Positions 1 to 8,961 of a stretch of DNA of 46,273 nt are shown here, piece after piece. The number at the start of each line of letters is the position of its first letter. Within the stretch, counting starts at the first letter, position 1. A program made the translations under genes and the position numbers. The stretch is from Pseudomonadota bacterium (GTDB lineage Bacteria; Pseudomonadota; Gammaproteobacteria; UBA9214): the NCBI GenBank assembly GCA_029287615.1, contig JARFQV010000064.1:1-46273 (forward strand), written 5' to 3'. The notes beneath the pieces were generated by a model. It saw only the letters and a program-made list of their open reading frames with translations. It had not been told where the DNA came from and searched no databases.

Positions 1-202
1 ACTCAGGCATGCTGATAGCCCTGGACTGGTTGATCAGTTGCGGATAGGTTTGGGCGTACTCATGACACGTGCTTACGGGATTCTTTGCCAAGATTCGCAT
101 CCCTTTGGGTCAATTAACAAATGGCCAGCAGAATCAATTATAGCGTGCAGATGGTGTGGTTGTATTGTGCTGGTCACGGCCCGGAGCAAACAGGTCGGCA
201 AG

Positions 203-510
203 CTACCGACTCAGCTTCGCCAATCGCTGAGCTGGGATCGGGGTATGGAACTGATTGTGCAGAAAACCATCACCATGGCCACTGATGCCAGGTTCTGTTT
301 TTGTAATCCACGCAGCACCTGGCAGCATGGCACGAACGAAAACACGAACCGATTGCTGCACCAGCACCTCCCAAGGGGACGGAACTCTCTGTGTTTTTAC
401 AGGCAGACTTGAACCAAGTCGCTCGAAAACTGAAACAGCGTCCCAGAAAAACCGTGGGATATAAACACCAGCAGATAAACTACAAGCAAGTTTTGCGCCA
501 GTCAGTTGAA
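203..510 (+). pseudogene. IS30-family transposase, C-terminal remnant (frameshifted)
   Basis: The reading frame from about 203 to 412 encodes the conserved IS30 core, with LSWDRGMEL, FCNPRSTWQHGTNENTNRLL and LPRG in the order found in IS30 DDE transposases. The continuation, QADLNQVARKLKQRPRKTVGY, lies in the next frame (from about 391), so a frameshift separates the two halves. Little of the N-terminal two-thirds is recognisable upstream, and I found no clear terminal inverted repeat. It is a dead insertion-sequence scar just before the radical SAM gene. The family is assigned from the motifs; the exact edges are uncertain. Confidence 0.75.
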
Positions 511-631
511 CCCGCTTGCTCTGATAGATCGGCACACCAAGGCTTACCCTACTGTCACTCGTTCGAGATTTATCTTGACCGCTCGCGATGCTTTGAATCA
601 CAATCGAGGGTGTGGAAAACTTGGCAGCGCT

Positions 632-2827
632 ATGGGTGGTGAGATTAAACACTTCGTCTTTTTCGTACCGTTTGACCTGAACCAGCAGATCTATCCATGG
701 GGCCCGCATCTGGTTAGCAAGGCTCTTGAGCAGAACTGCCACGGCGTCTCGGCACGCGTTGTTGACTTGCGGGATGTGCCTTATTTTCGAGAGGCATATC
801 AATACTTTATCGACCATGTTCCGTTGGGGCAACTGGAATGGGACCTCCGCAAACTGGCCGACTCCTCGTGGGAAAGATTCGCGTTTCAAAAGAACTCATT
901 GTTTGCGGGCGCAGCACTCTATGGAGCGGGCCTGCTACCCAGGCTACGACACATCGTGCCTGATGTGCCGGTTCAGGGCGAACATCTGGATCAAGTCAAA
1001 TCAATCCTGGAATGCGGTCTCCGGGAACAGTTCGATTCAGTTATAAAGGAGGATCCCGAGACAACATGGGGATTCTCCACTTTTGATGTTTTCGTAGAGT
1101 CTCTTCTGTTGGGCAGGCTGCTCAAGGAGATCTATCCGTCTACGTCAGTATTGCTTGGCGGGAGTAGAATAGAACGCTCGGCGGCACGCAAGGTTATCGC
1201 GAATCGGGCAAGTCAGGTCGATGGTGTCATCCTGGGGCCCGGCGAGAAGCCCATGGTGCACATTGCGCGAGCCTTGCTGAATGGTCAGCGCATTGGAGAA
1301 ATCGACCACGAACGGCTCATGAACAAGCGGTTTCTGGCGAATACGAAGTACACCGACGACTATGTACGATTGCCTCCCGCACAAGTAGATGGGAAGTTTG
1401 AACTGGATTTCGATGCGGTCGCATGGGATCCGGTCAGTGGAATCATCCATATTCTGGAAGACGTCCGTTGTAGATGGAGCGAGTGCACGTTCTGCCGAGA
1501 GGCTGAGTTTTTCCAAAGATACCACAAAGACTTCTATTCGCCAGAGATCGAGGATATCGCTAGATCCGTGGCAAGCGTTCTCAAGGGAATAGCGGAAACA
1601 GGCACATCTCACGAAGAAATCAGGATCACGATAGATTCGGATGATCCAACAATGGAGTGTATCGAGAGGATTGTTCGCTATTGCGTGCTTGAGATGCCCG
1701 CCGACCTCAGGGACGCGTTACCCAAGATCCGGATGTGGAGCTATTGTCGGGTTCGCCAGATAGCCAAGGAGGGCTGGGAGCGTATGCACTATCTCAAAGG
1801 AGCGCCAAAATTTCAGCTCGACCTGAACATTCCGATCGAGACGATGAATCCCGTGACCCTGCAGCGGATGGTCAAGGGAAACAACGTGATGACGAATATC
1901 AAGGCGCTCAAGGTCGCGATGGATTGCGGAATAAACCATAGCGGATGCTGGATCTTCTCGTTCTACCCTGGCGAGGATTTTCAGTCTGTCAAGACGGAGA
2001 TGGAGTACTGGAAAGCAATTTATCATTTGATTCCACCTGGTGGTACTACCCCGATGTGGGCATCCGAGGGTAGTCCGATGGGGCAAAGGCAAGAACGGTA
2101 TGGCATTGAGATCCAGCAATCAGACGAGCATCCGCTCGTGAAGGAGATGCTAGGCTTCGGTGTTCCGTGGGGATCCTATGCGTCTTACAGACTCACCGAT
2201 CTGGAGCCAGGGATCAAGGGAAGATTAGTGTCCGAGTATCACAGGTTTATGGAGGCCAGGAGGATTTGCTATGGGAAATCGGAGTATTCACCTGGCAATC
2301 TCATAAAGCAAGCTGGTCTCTGGTTACGATTCCTGTCGTGGCAATGCCTGGCCCTTGATTTTACCTATCTACAGCGAGTCTTGTTCTACAGAAGGTGGTT
2401 TAGTCCAAGGCGGCGCGACAAGTCTCAAAAGGACAGAGGTTCGTTCAGGCTGAATGGCAACATGCTGGTTCGGACGATACCGGGACGAATGTGGGGCCGC
2501 TCAAAGACAACGAGGACGACCGTGAACGAAGTGGAATTGCGTCTGCTTAGATTTCTTTATCACCATCGCAAGCGAAGCGAGCTTTTTGCCCATATGCAGG
2601 GAGAGCTATCGAAGGATGAGGTCCTTCAGCTTCTGGAAAAACATCTCAGGCTGGGATCAGTTGCAACATATGGAAATACATACATTTCGGTGTTTTGTGA
2701 TCCTGAGCATGTTGAGCGACTAAGCAGGACCGATCTGGATGGAATGATGGAAGTAACGGCGAAACCCAGGTTCCCTCCCATCAACACGGCATCCCTTCCG
2801 GTGCTTGGGGAAACGATGACCGGCTGA
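632..2827 (+). CDS. B12-binding domain radical SAM protein, substrate unknown
   Basis: A protein of about 731 residues. The first 270 residues resemble a cobalamin-binding Rossmann domain, with the pattern WGFSTFDVFVESLLLGRLLKE, then LLGGSRIE, then GVILGPGEKP. The radical SAM domain follows with the cluster motif CRWSECTFC (Cx4Cx2C), a spacing common in B12-dependent members. Later segments (LNIPIETM, MVKGNN, WIFSFYPGED) fit the TIM-barrel half of RiPP-maturation-like or other uncharacterised B12 radical SAM enzymes. The last 150 residues are basic and may form a winged helix. The frame is open upstream to 506, but similarity starts at the ATG at 632, so I chose that start; its ribosome site is weak. 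No precursor peptide or partner gene is visible beside it. The substrate is unknown. Confidence 0.85.
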   Translation: MGGEIKHFVFFVPFDLNQQIYPWGPHLVSKALEQNCHGVSARVVDLRDVPYFREAYQYFIDHVPLGQLEWDLRKLADSSWERFAFQKNSLFAGAALYGAGLLPRLRHIVPDVPVQGEHLDQVKSILECGLREQFDSVIKEDPETTWGFSTFDVFVESLLLGRLLKEIYPSTSVLLGGSRIERSAARKVIANRASQVDGVILGPGEKPMVHIARALLNGQRIGEIDHERLMNKRFLANTKYTDDYVRLPPAQVDGKFELDFDAVAWDPVSGIIHILEDVRCRWSECTFCREAEFFQRYHKDFYSPEIEDIARSVASVLKGIAETGTSHEEIRITIDSDDPTMECIERIVRYCVLEMPADLRDALPKIRMWSYCRVRQIAKEGWERMHYLKGAPKFQLDLNIPIETMNPVTLQRMVKGNNVMTNIKALKVAMDCGINHSGCWIFSFYPGEDFQSVKTEMEYWKAIYHLIPPGGTTPMWASEGSPMGQRQERYGIEIQQSDEHPLVKEMLGFGVPWGSYASYRLTDLEPGIKGRLVSEYHRFMEARRICYGKSEYSPGNLIKQAGLWLRFLSWQCLALDFTYLQRVLFYRRWFSPRRRDKSQKDRGSFRLNGNMLVRTIPGRMWGRSKTTRTTVNEVELRLLRFLYHHRKRSELFAHMQGELSKDEVLQLLEKHLRLGSVATYGNTYISVFCDPEHVERLSRTDLDGMMEVTAKPRFPPINTASLPVLGETMTG

Positions 2828-3010
2828 TCTTGCAGTATTTTCTGGCTGGATGGTCTTTTGCACGCATTGCAGCCGCTTAGTTCGCTGCCTGGGCCCCCAG
2901 CAAGCATTGCTGGATACCCTTACGAAATAGCAAAGATAAATAACTTGGCCCCAGGCGTATCTATTTCTTCCAGTAATCTCAGATTTATGTTCTTGCGGAT
3001 CAGGGCAGAT

Positions 3011-4855
3011 TCAGGATGCGCCGGCCAGCGCCTCGTCCAGAGTCTCCCCGGCTTGTCCGTGGCGTAACTGCAAGGCGACCAGGCGCGAGTAGAGTCCTTC
3101 TTGCGTCAACAGCTCGGCGTGACTGCCGCTCGCAACGATGCGTCCCTGTTCCATCACGATGATCCGGTCGGCGTTCAGCACGGTCGCAAGGCGATGCGCA
3201 ATGACCAGCGTCGTGCAATTCTGCATCAGGTTCTCCAGCGCGTGCTGCACCAGTTTCTCGCTCTCCGCGTCCAGGGCGCTGGTGGCCTCATCCAGCAATA
3301 ATATGGGCGGTGCCTTCAGGATCGCCCGGGCGATGGCAATGCGCTGTTGTTGCCCGCCCGACAGGCGAATACCGCGTTCACCCAGGAATGTACGATAACC
3401 CTCCGGCAAGCGTTCGATGAATTCGTCCGCCGCCGCCGCACGGGCAGCGGCCCGCACCTCGTCATCGGAAGCGTCCGGCCGGCCGTAGCGGATGTTCTCC
3501 ATGACATTGTCGGCGAACAACACGGTATCCTGCGGCACGATGCCGATGCGAGCACGCAATTCGTCCGGCATCACGTTCGCGATATCGACGCCGTCAAGCA
3601 GTATACGTCCCGATCGAGGGTGATAAAAACGTAGCAATAACTGAAACACCGTGCTTTTGCCGGCGCCTGAAGGCCCGACGAGCGCGACTGTCTCACCGGG
3701 TTGTACCTCCAGCGAAATACCCTGCAAGGCAGGCTGTTCCGGTCGCGACGGGTAGTTGAACGTCAGCTGCTCGAATACGATCTGCCCTTTGACTGGCACC
3801 GGTAGCGGTACGGGCTTCTTTGGCGCATCGATGTCGGGATGAGCGTTCAGCAGTTCTACCAAACGCTCAGCAGCACCAGCGGCGCGCTGCAACTCGCCCC
3901 AGATTTCGCTCAAGGCTGCGGTCGAGCCGCCGACGAAAATCGCGTACAGCAAAAACTGACCGAGCTCGCCGCTGCTCATACGCCCTGCGATGACATCCTG
4001 CGCACCCACCCACAGGACAAACACAATCCCGCCGAACACCACCATAATGCCGAATGCGATGAGGAGTGCCCGGATCCGTATGCGTCGCCGGGCCGCGTTG
4101 AATGAATTCTCGACAGATTCCCGGTAACGTCCGGCCTGCAGGGCTTCGAGCGAAAACGCCTGGATGATATGGATTGCCCCCAGTACCTCACCGGCGATCG
4201 CGCTGGTATCTGCGATTCGGTCCTGGCTGTCGCGCGAAAGCCGCCGCACCCGGCGGGCAACCACAATGATAGGTAGTACGACCAACGGCACCAGTAACAT
4301 GATAATCGCAGTCAGCCGCGGACTGGTGAGCGCCAGCATGATCAGCGCCCCGGTTAGCATAACCAAGCTGCGCAGTGCCACCGACAGCCTGAAAACGACG
4401 ACGTATTGAATCAGCGTTGTGTCCGTGGTCAGTCGCGACAGCACTTCGCCAGTGCGTGTCACCTCGAAAAACGTCGGTCCCATACGCAACACATGCTGGA
4501 AAACCGCTGAACGAATATCTGCGATCACCCGCTCACCCAGCCAGTGAACCAGATAAACCCGCATCGCAAGGAATACAGCCATCAAACCGGCCAACGCGAA
4601 CAGGGCGAAAAAATATCGATCTATGGAACCCGCCTGTTCGGCCAAGATGCCCGAATCAATGACATGGCGAATCGCCACCGGCATGGCCAGTGTTGCACCG
4701 GCGGCAATCAGCAACGCCAGCAGGGACAGGCTTATGGTTCGCGTATAGGGTCTCAGGAACGGCATCAGACCGCGTAGTGGGCGCAGCTTGCGGCGCGGCG
4801 CCGGGTCCGGTTCGCTATTCTGTTGTGGATTGTTGTTTGCAGGATTCAGGGACAC
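3011..4855 (-). CDS. ABC exporter, fused permease-ATPase (MsbA/LmrA type)
   Basis: A half-transporter of 614 residues with an N-terminal six-helix ABC exporter domain (about residues 25-330) and a C-terminal ATPase. The ATPase shows Walker A GPSGAGKST (394-402), Q-loop IVPQD, signature LSGGQQQR (498-505), Walker B ILLLDEATSALD (from about 518) and the switch histidine in VIAHRLA. It should homodimerise in the inner membrane and export a lipid or hydrophobic compound; the substrate cannot be told from sequence. I chose the GTG at 4855 because GGAGAG lies 10 bases upstream on the coding strand; a longer TTG start at 4924 has no such site. The basic, Pro/Asn-rich first 30 residues are cytoplasmic. 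It stands alone, convergent with the radical SAM gene. Confidence 0.93.
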   Translation of the reverse strand: MSLNPANNNPQQNSEPDPAPRRKLRPLRGLMPFLRPYTRTISLSLLALLIAAGATLAMPVAIRHVIDSGILAEQAGSIDRYFFALFALAGLMAVFLAMRVYLVHWLGERVIADIRSAVFQHVLRMGPTFFEVTRTGEVLSRLTTDTTLIQYVVVFRLSVALRSLVMLTGALIMLALTSPRLTAIIMLLVPLVVLPIIVVARRVRRLSRDSQDRIADTSAIAGEVLGAIHIIQAFSLEALQAGRYRESVENSFNAARRRIRIRALLIAFGIMVVFGGIVFVLWVGAQDVIAGRMSSGELGQFLLYAIFVGGSTAALSEIWGELQRAAGAAERLVELLNAHPDIDAPKKPVPLPVPVKGQIVFEQLTFNYPSRPEQPALQGISLEVQPGETVALVGPSGAGKSTVFQLLLRFYHPRSGRILLDGVDIANVMPDELRARIGIVPQDTVLFADNVMENIRYGRPDASDDEVRAAARAAAADEFIERLPEGYRTFLGERGIRLSGGQQQRIAIARAILKAPPILLLDEATSALDAESEKLVQHALENLMQNCTTLVIAHRLATVLNADRIIVMEQGRIVASGSHAELLTQEGLYSRLVALQLRHGQAGETLDEALAGAS

Positions 4856-5472
4856 GATTCGGGTACTCTCCGCAATTTGTAAAGTCGAAACGAATGAAAT
4901 CCAGGTCTTTACTTGATGGTTCAAGTTTCGTCTTTACAAGGCGCCTTGATATTTCATGGCACCCGGAAAGTCTCCTCCTCACGAAGGGGAGATTTGGACG
5001 GGATTTGGAAAATTCACCATTTCATGCAATTAGTGCAATTTCAAGTAGGTTCCTCTGGTCTCGTAGATAGTGCCAATGACGGGCAAGGCAATCCCCTCGC
5101 GCGCTGGCGGGGGAGTCAGCCATAGTATAAGGAAAGACAGGCGGACCCTGAAACCCGGTCACGAGTATTATCCTGGGTTCGTGGCCCGGCTGGTCGTACA
5201 GGACACTTGCCCTGTGCCCGCTCCAATCCAATTCGTCCGAACGATCGACCTGAATTCACTGCTTCGGGAATTTCCGCCGAAACCAGGGAACTTGAGCTTG
5301 CAGATACAGTTTCCGCTCGCATAAAGTGCATGGGAGCAGTGAATACACCGCTGAACCTGAATTTTTCGAATACTGTGTAATAAACATCGTACCATTCTAT
5401 CGGAAAGGCAGGATAACCAGGAAAAAAGCTGTTTTACGACTGACGGGTTTAATCAAACTAGGGAGATTGACC
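4856..5472. other. Divergent intergenic region without recognisable gene
   Basis: About 615 bases between the ABC exporter (leftward) and the AI-2E permease (rightward). Open frames on both strands are short and resemble no family I know. It must hold both promoters, but I could not pick out a convincing -35/-10 pair. Confidence 0.5.
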
Positions 5473-6576
5473 ATGAGTAACTCATTAACGTCCACCGACG
5501 ACAAGCTCTACAATCGCAGGGCGATCGAGGCGGCAATACGCATAGGTCTTGTATTGCTGCTGGTCATATGGTGTTTCTATATTGTGAGGCCGTTCATTCT
5601 TCTGGTCCTCTGGGGAGCCATCATTGCCGTGGCCGTGTATCCACTGTTTGTAAAGCTGCAATCCGTGCTCGGGGGGCGTCAGAAGCTGGCCGCGACCCTC
5701 ATGTCGCTTATTGCACTGGCCATGCTGGTCATACCAAGTGTGATGTTATCGGGATCCGCTATCGAAAATTCGCAGAAGCTTGCCACGGGGTTGGAGGAGG
5801 GGACTCTCAGCATCCCGCCGCCGTCAGACAGTGTACAGGCCTGGCCGCTTGTGGGAGAAAAGCTGCATAAGTCATGGAGCCTGGCAACCAGCAATCTGAG
5901 TGCCGCAATCAACAAGTACCAGGAACAGTTCACGGAGTTCGCAAAATGGATTCTGGCCGCGGCTGCCGGGGCAGGCGCCGTGCTGTTGCAGTTTATTGTT
6001 TCCATCATTATCGCGGGGATGCTGCTGGTCTATGCGAAAAGTGGTGTTGAAGTAGTGGAGAAGATATCTGCCCGGCTGATGGGGGAGCGGGGTGGAAAAA
6101 CATTTGCCGGGATGGCTGGCGCCACTATACGCAGTGTCGCCCAGGGTGTGCTTGGTGTTGCGGTTATCCAGGCTGTTCTGGCAGGGATCGGTCTGCTCGT
6201 TATCGGGGTTCCCTATGCCGGCATCTGGACGCTGCTGGTCCTGTTACTGGCGATCATACAGCTGCCGACCATCCTGGTCCTGGGGCCAATCATTATCTAT
6301 GTTTTCACCATCACCAGCACGGTGCCCGCCGTCATTTTCATGATCTGGAGTCTGCTGGTCGGAGTAAGCGACTCTGTGCTGAAGCCCCTGTTACTCGGAC
6401 GTGGTCTGGACATTCCCATGCTCGTCATACTACTCGGCGCGATTGGCGGCATGATTCTATGGGGAATCATCGGCCTTTTTGTCGGGGCTGTGGTGCTTGC
6501 AGTCGGCTACAGATTGTTCGTGCTCTGGTTGACCGAGGGTCTGGAGGCGGTAGAGGATGTGCCAGTAGATACCTGA
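5473..6576 (+). CDS. AI-2E family transporter (UPF0118/PerM-like permease)
   Basis: A membrane protein of 367 residues with the AI-2E/PerM layout: two or three N-terminal helices (about residues 20-75), a soluble stretch rich in charged residues (about 95-155), then five or more helices. The conserved GVPYAGIWTLLVLLLAIIQLP segment and the late glycine-rich IGGMILWGIIGLFVGAVVLAV are typical. Family members move small molecules or ions (autoinducer-2 in one case, sodium/proton in others); the substrate here is unknown. The start at 5473 is supported by AGGGAG seven bases upstream. The frame is open further upstream to 5326 without family-like sequence. It appears monocistronic, with two strong hairpins after the stop. 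Confidence 0.92.
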   Translation: MSNSLTSTDDKLYNRRAIEAAIRIGLVLLLVIWCFYIVRPFILLVLWGAIIAVAVYPLFVKLQSVLGGRQKLAATLMSLIALAMLVIPSVMLSGSAIENSQKLATGLEEGTLSIPPPSDSVQAWPLVGEKLHKSWSLATSNLSAAINKYQEQFTEFAKWILAAAAGAGAVLLQFIVSIIIAGMLLVYAKSGVEVVEKISARLMGERGGKTFAGMAGATIRSVAQGVLGVAVIQAVLAGIGLLVIGVPYAGIWTLLVLLLAIIQLPTILVLGPIIIYVFTITSTVPAVIFMIWSLLVGVSDSVLKPLLLGRGLDIPMLVILLGAIGGMILWGIIGLFVGAVVLAVGYRLFVLWLTEGLEAVEDVPVDT

Positions 6577-6653
6577 TCCTGATCTCTACTGCAGACATGC
6601 CCGGAGATCGCAGGGAGGCGGAAGTCGGCCATTCACTGCGTCACCAGTACATT

Positions 6654-6710
6654 TTTCTCCATCATCCCGGCCGGATGATGGAGAAAGCCGGGAATTATTG
6701 CTGTTCCCGG
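6654..6710. terminator. Two adjacent strong hairpins after the AI-2E gene
   Basis: The first is a perfect 14-bp inverted repeat (TTTCTCCATCATCC, 6654-6667, with its complement at 6673-6686) around a 5-base loop. The second pairs CCGGGAA (6688-6694) with TTCCCGG (6704-6710) around 9 bases. Neither is followed by a T-run, so a simple intrinsic terminator is not certain. They could also stabilise a 3' end or be a repeat family. Confidence 0.55.
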
Positions 6711-6775
6711 GCCTTATATAATTGGCTCTTCCCCTAATCGGGTGGGTAAACCAAAGTCATTGTATTTCTCACAGA

Positions 6776-6893
6776 GGCGCAAAGTGCGCCAGGCATGAAT
6801 GATATTAGCCTGCTAACCAATCGCTTAGGAACGCAATACACAAGCACACCGTTGCGTGCCTGGCGAGAGCCATATCGCACTTTAATCATAAGC
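6776..6893. repeat. Nested inverted-repeat element upstream of DUF389 gene
   Basis: GGCGCA-aag-TGCGCC forms a tight hairpin at 6776-6790. The segment AAAGTGCGCCAGGCA (6781-6795) recurs in inverse form around 6855-6890 as TGCCTGGCG and CGCACTTT, split by about 11 extra bases. The whole could fold as one long imperfect cruciform of roughly 115 bases. This suggests a small non-coding mobile element (MITE-like) or a regulatory fold; no target duplication was established. Confidence 0.4.
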
Positions 6894-6935
6894 AAACACG
6901 CCCAACTTGGTGAAGATCCATATAATTTACATTAA

Positions 6936-7003
6936 TTGACATTCATCACATCAATTGACACATATCAACGGGTCTTTCAAAGATACAATATATACTTCGC
7001 GAC
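6936..7003 (+). promoter_or_regulatory. FNR/ANR-type class II promoter for the DUF389 gene
   Basis: TTGACACATATCAA (6955-6968) differs from the FNR consensus TTGAT-N4-ATCAA at one base. A second, weaker box, TTGACATTCATCAC, lies at 6936-6949, 19 bases upstream. A good -10 hexamer TATACT is at 6991-6996, predicting a start near 7003 and placing the downstream box centre (6961.5) at about -41.5, the classical position for FNR activation. The spacing is read directly; oxygen-responsive control of the next gene is inferred. Confidence 0.65.
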
Positions 7004-7071
7004 AATGAGTTTTGTACAGGTAATATCCAGAGATACTGATTTTCTGTGTGGCTGATCATTCAAGGAGGTGG

Positions 7072-8892
7072 ATGGTTCGACTGCATCAAGCCGACTGTCC
7101 GAAAGGTGCTATGAGTATTATCGGATTTATCCCCGCCCCGGAGTCGGCGGCAACGGTGGTCGCCTGGGTCCAGGCGCTGGCCGATAAAGACGAAGAGACA
7201 AGATTCCTGTGTCTCGAGACCGGTTTCGGCGGACGAACCGAGCAGGCCGTTCGAGAGGCACTGGGCGGAACAGGCGATAGCACCGCGAATGTGGTGGCCA
7301 TCGACGACCCCATGCCCGTCGCGCGGGTGCGGGATCAGGTGCGCAAGATGCGCGGTCGCCTCCTCGTTACCGGGCCGTTCGAGTTGCCCGCGGTGAGCGG
7401 AAAAGCGCAGACCTCGGATGAACTGGTACGCATTGCTCCCTGTCAGACCTTTGCGTTGCTCTATGGTGGAAAGACGCCTTCCGAGGTCAAGAGTGTCCTG
7501 TTCGTGCCGACCGGGCGTAACCACGACCGATCGGCCTTGCGGCTGGTGGATTGGTTACGTCAACGCCGCGGGGTCGAAGTTACCATTGGAGCGGTCGAGG
7601 AAGAGAGCGGCGCCCAGTCGGGACGGGGGGGCGAGCGCTATATCCGGGCAATGTTGCACGATGAGGCGCTCGATGAGGAGGCGTTCGAGGTCAAGTCCGT
7701 AGCCGACCGTCTGAAGCACCGCGGCGTCATTACGCTCTTTGAGGACCACGACCTGGTGGTGACCGGGGCGGACGCCGTCAGCCGTGTGCGTCCGTTGCAA
7801 CAATCGCTGGGCGATGCCACCGTGGCCATCGTGAAGCGGACCCCGCCACTGCGTCGGCACGCAATGGCCGATTGGCTGCCCCGCATCAATCCCGCCGATC
7901 ATGCCGATCTGCGCACCGAACTTCGTCTGGGGTCGTCCTGGGGCCCCGATTTCGTCGGCATGCTGGGTCTGGCGTCGGCGATCGCCTCACTGGGGCTGTT
8001 GCAGAACTCACCGGCAGTGGTGATCGGTTCCATGCTCCTGGCACCGTTGATGACCCCGATGATCGGACTCGGGCTGGCCCTGGGGCAGGCAGACGGGCAT
8101 TTGGCGCGAATATGTGGTAAGTCCATCGCGCTGGGTTTCCTGCTGACACTGGCAGTCAGCTTCCTGATCGGGATCATCACTCCATCCGGTGTGACTTTGC
8201 CTGATGAAGTGATCGCACGAGGGGGGCCAAACGTCCTCGACCTGCTGATCGCCGTGTTCGCGGCGGCTGCCGCGACCTTTGCCATGGCGCGACCAAACAT
8301 AACCGGTGCCATCGCCGGGGTGGCCATCGCGACCGCACTGGTTCCCCCCGTTTGTGCCGTCGGCATCTCTCTGGCCAACGGGTCGTGGCTGAACGCCTTT
8401 GGCGCATTCACGCTGTTTTTCACCAACCTGATCGCCATCATTGTGATGTCGAGTTTTACCTTTTCGTTCCTGGGAATCACGGCGTCCCGGGCGCATCCAC
8501 GCCATCGCCGGCAGGCCTTGCTGGCTCGCTGGGGTCTCCTCGTGTTGCTACTGGCGCTTGCCGGACCATTGAGCACGACCCTGGTCGGGCAGCTCGAAGA
8601 GGGGAAAAGAGTGCCATTGGCATACCCGGTGACGAGGGCGGTCGCAAGGGCTGTGCTCGAGCGGGTGGCCCGGGACGAGGGTGTGGATATCGTTTTCATG
8701 GCGCGTCCGCGGCTAGAGGATCGGGTGGTGATCCACATCGCATCCCATGACAAACTTCCACCGTCCTACGCGAAGGAGCTGAGAATGATCGTGCGTGACG
8801 TGATGGACGACCCGGAGCTTCCTGTCAGCGTGATCGCGGTTCGCGGTTTGTGGCGCAACGACAGCGATTCCCCGAATAGCGGACCTCCTTGA
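7072..8892 (+). CDS. DUF389 family membrane protein with long N-terminal domain
   Basis: About 606 residues. The first 270 form a soluble region with alpha/beta character that may be related to universal stress or nucleotide-binding folds. The C-terminal part carries the DUF389 core: helices beginning at FVGMLGLASAIASLGLLQNSPAVVIGSM, the conserved LLAPLMTPMIGLGLALG, then FAAAAATFAMARPNITGAIAGVAIATALVPPVCAVG. DUF389 proteins are inner-membrane proteins without a settled function. Start choice is open: ATG 7072 lies only three bases after a near-perfect AAGGAGG, ATG 7111 (MSIIGF) looks like a natural first strand, and GTG 7048 extends the frame. The upstream FNR-type promoter points to expression under low oxygen. 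Convergent with the next gene. Confidence 0.88.
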   Translation: MVRLHQADCPKGAMSIIGFIPAPESAATVVAWVQALADKDEETRFLCLETGFGGRTEQAVREALGGTGDSTANVVAIDDPMPVARVRDQVRKMRGRLLVTGPFELPAVSGKAQTSDELVRIAPCQTFALLYGGKTPSEVKSVLFVPTGRNHDRSALRLVDWLRQRRGVEVTIGAVEEESGAQSGRGGERYIRAMLHDEALDEEAFEVKSVADRLKHRGVITLFEDHDLVVTGADAVSRVRPLQQSLGDATVAIVKRTPPLRRHAMADWLPRINPADHADLRTELRLGSSWGPDFVGMLGLASAIASLGLLQNSPAVVIGSMLLAPLMTPMIGLGLALGQADGHLARICGKSIALGFLLTLAVSFLIGIITPSGVTLPDEVIARGGPNVLDLLIAVFAAAAATFAMARPNITGAIAGVAIATALVPPVCAVGISLANGSWLNAFGAFTLFFTNLIAIIVMSSFTFSFLGITASRAHPRHRRQALLARWGLLVLLLALAGPLSTTLVGQLEEGKRVPLAYPVTRAVARAVLERVARDEGVDIVFMARPRLEDRVVIHIASHDKLPPSYAKELRMIVRDVMDDPELPVSVIAVRGLWRNDSDSPNSGPP

Positions 8893-8961
8893 TCAGGGAC
8901 GCAGATTTGCCAGGCAGATGAGCCGGATCGGCCTTCTTCGCCCAACCTCGCGGGTCCCCTG

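Noticed and set aside
203-889. Long minus-strand frame (228 codons) at the left edge
   Set aside because: It runs antisense to the IS30 remnant and the start of the radical SAM gene, both supported by family motifs; the antisense product resembles nothing.
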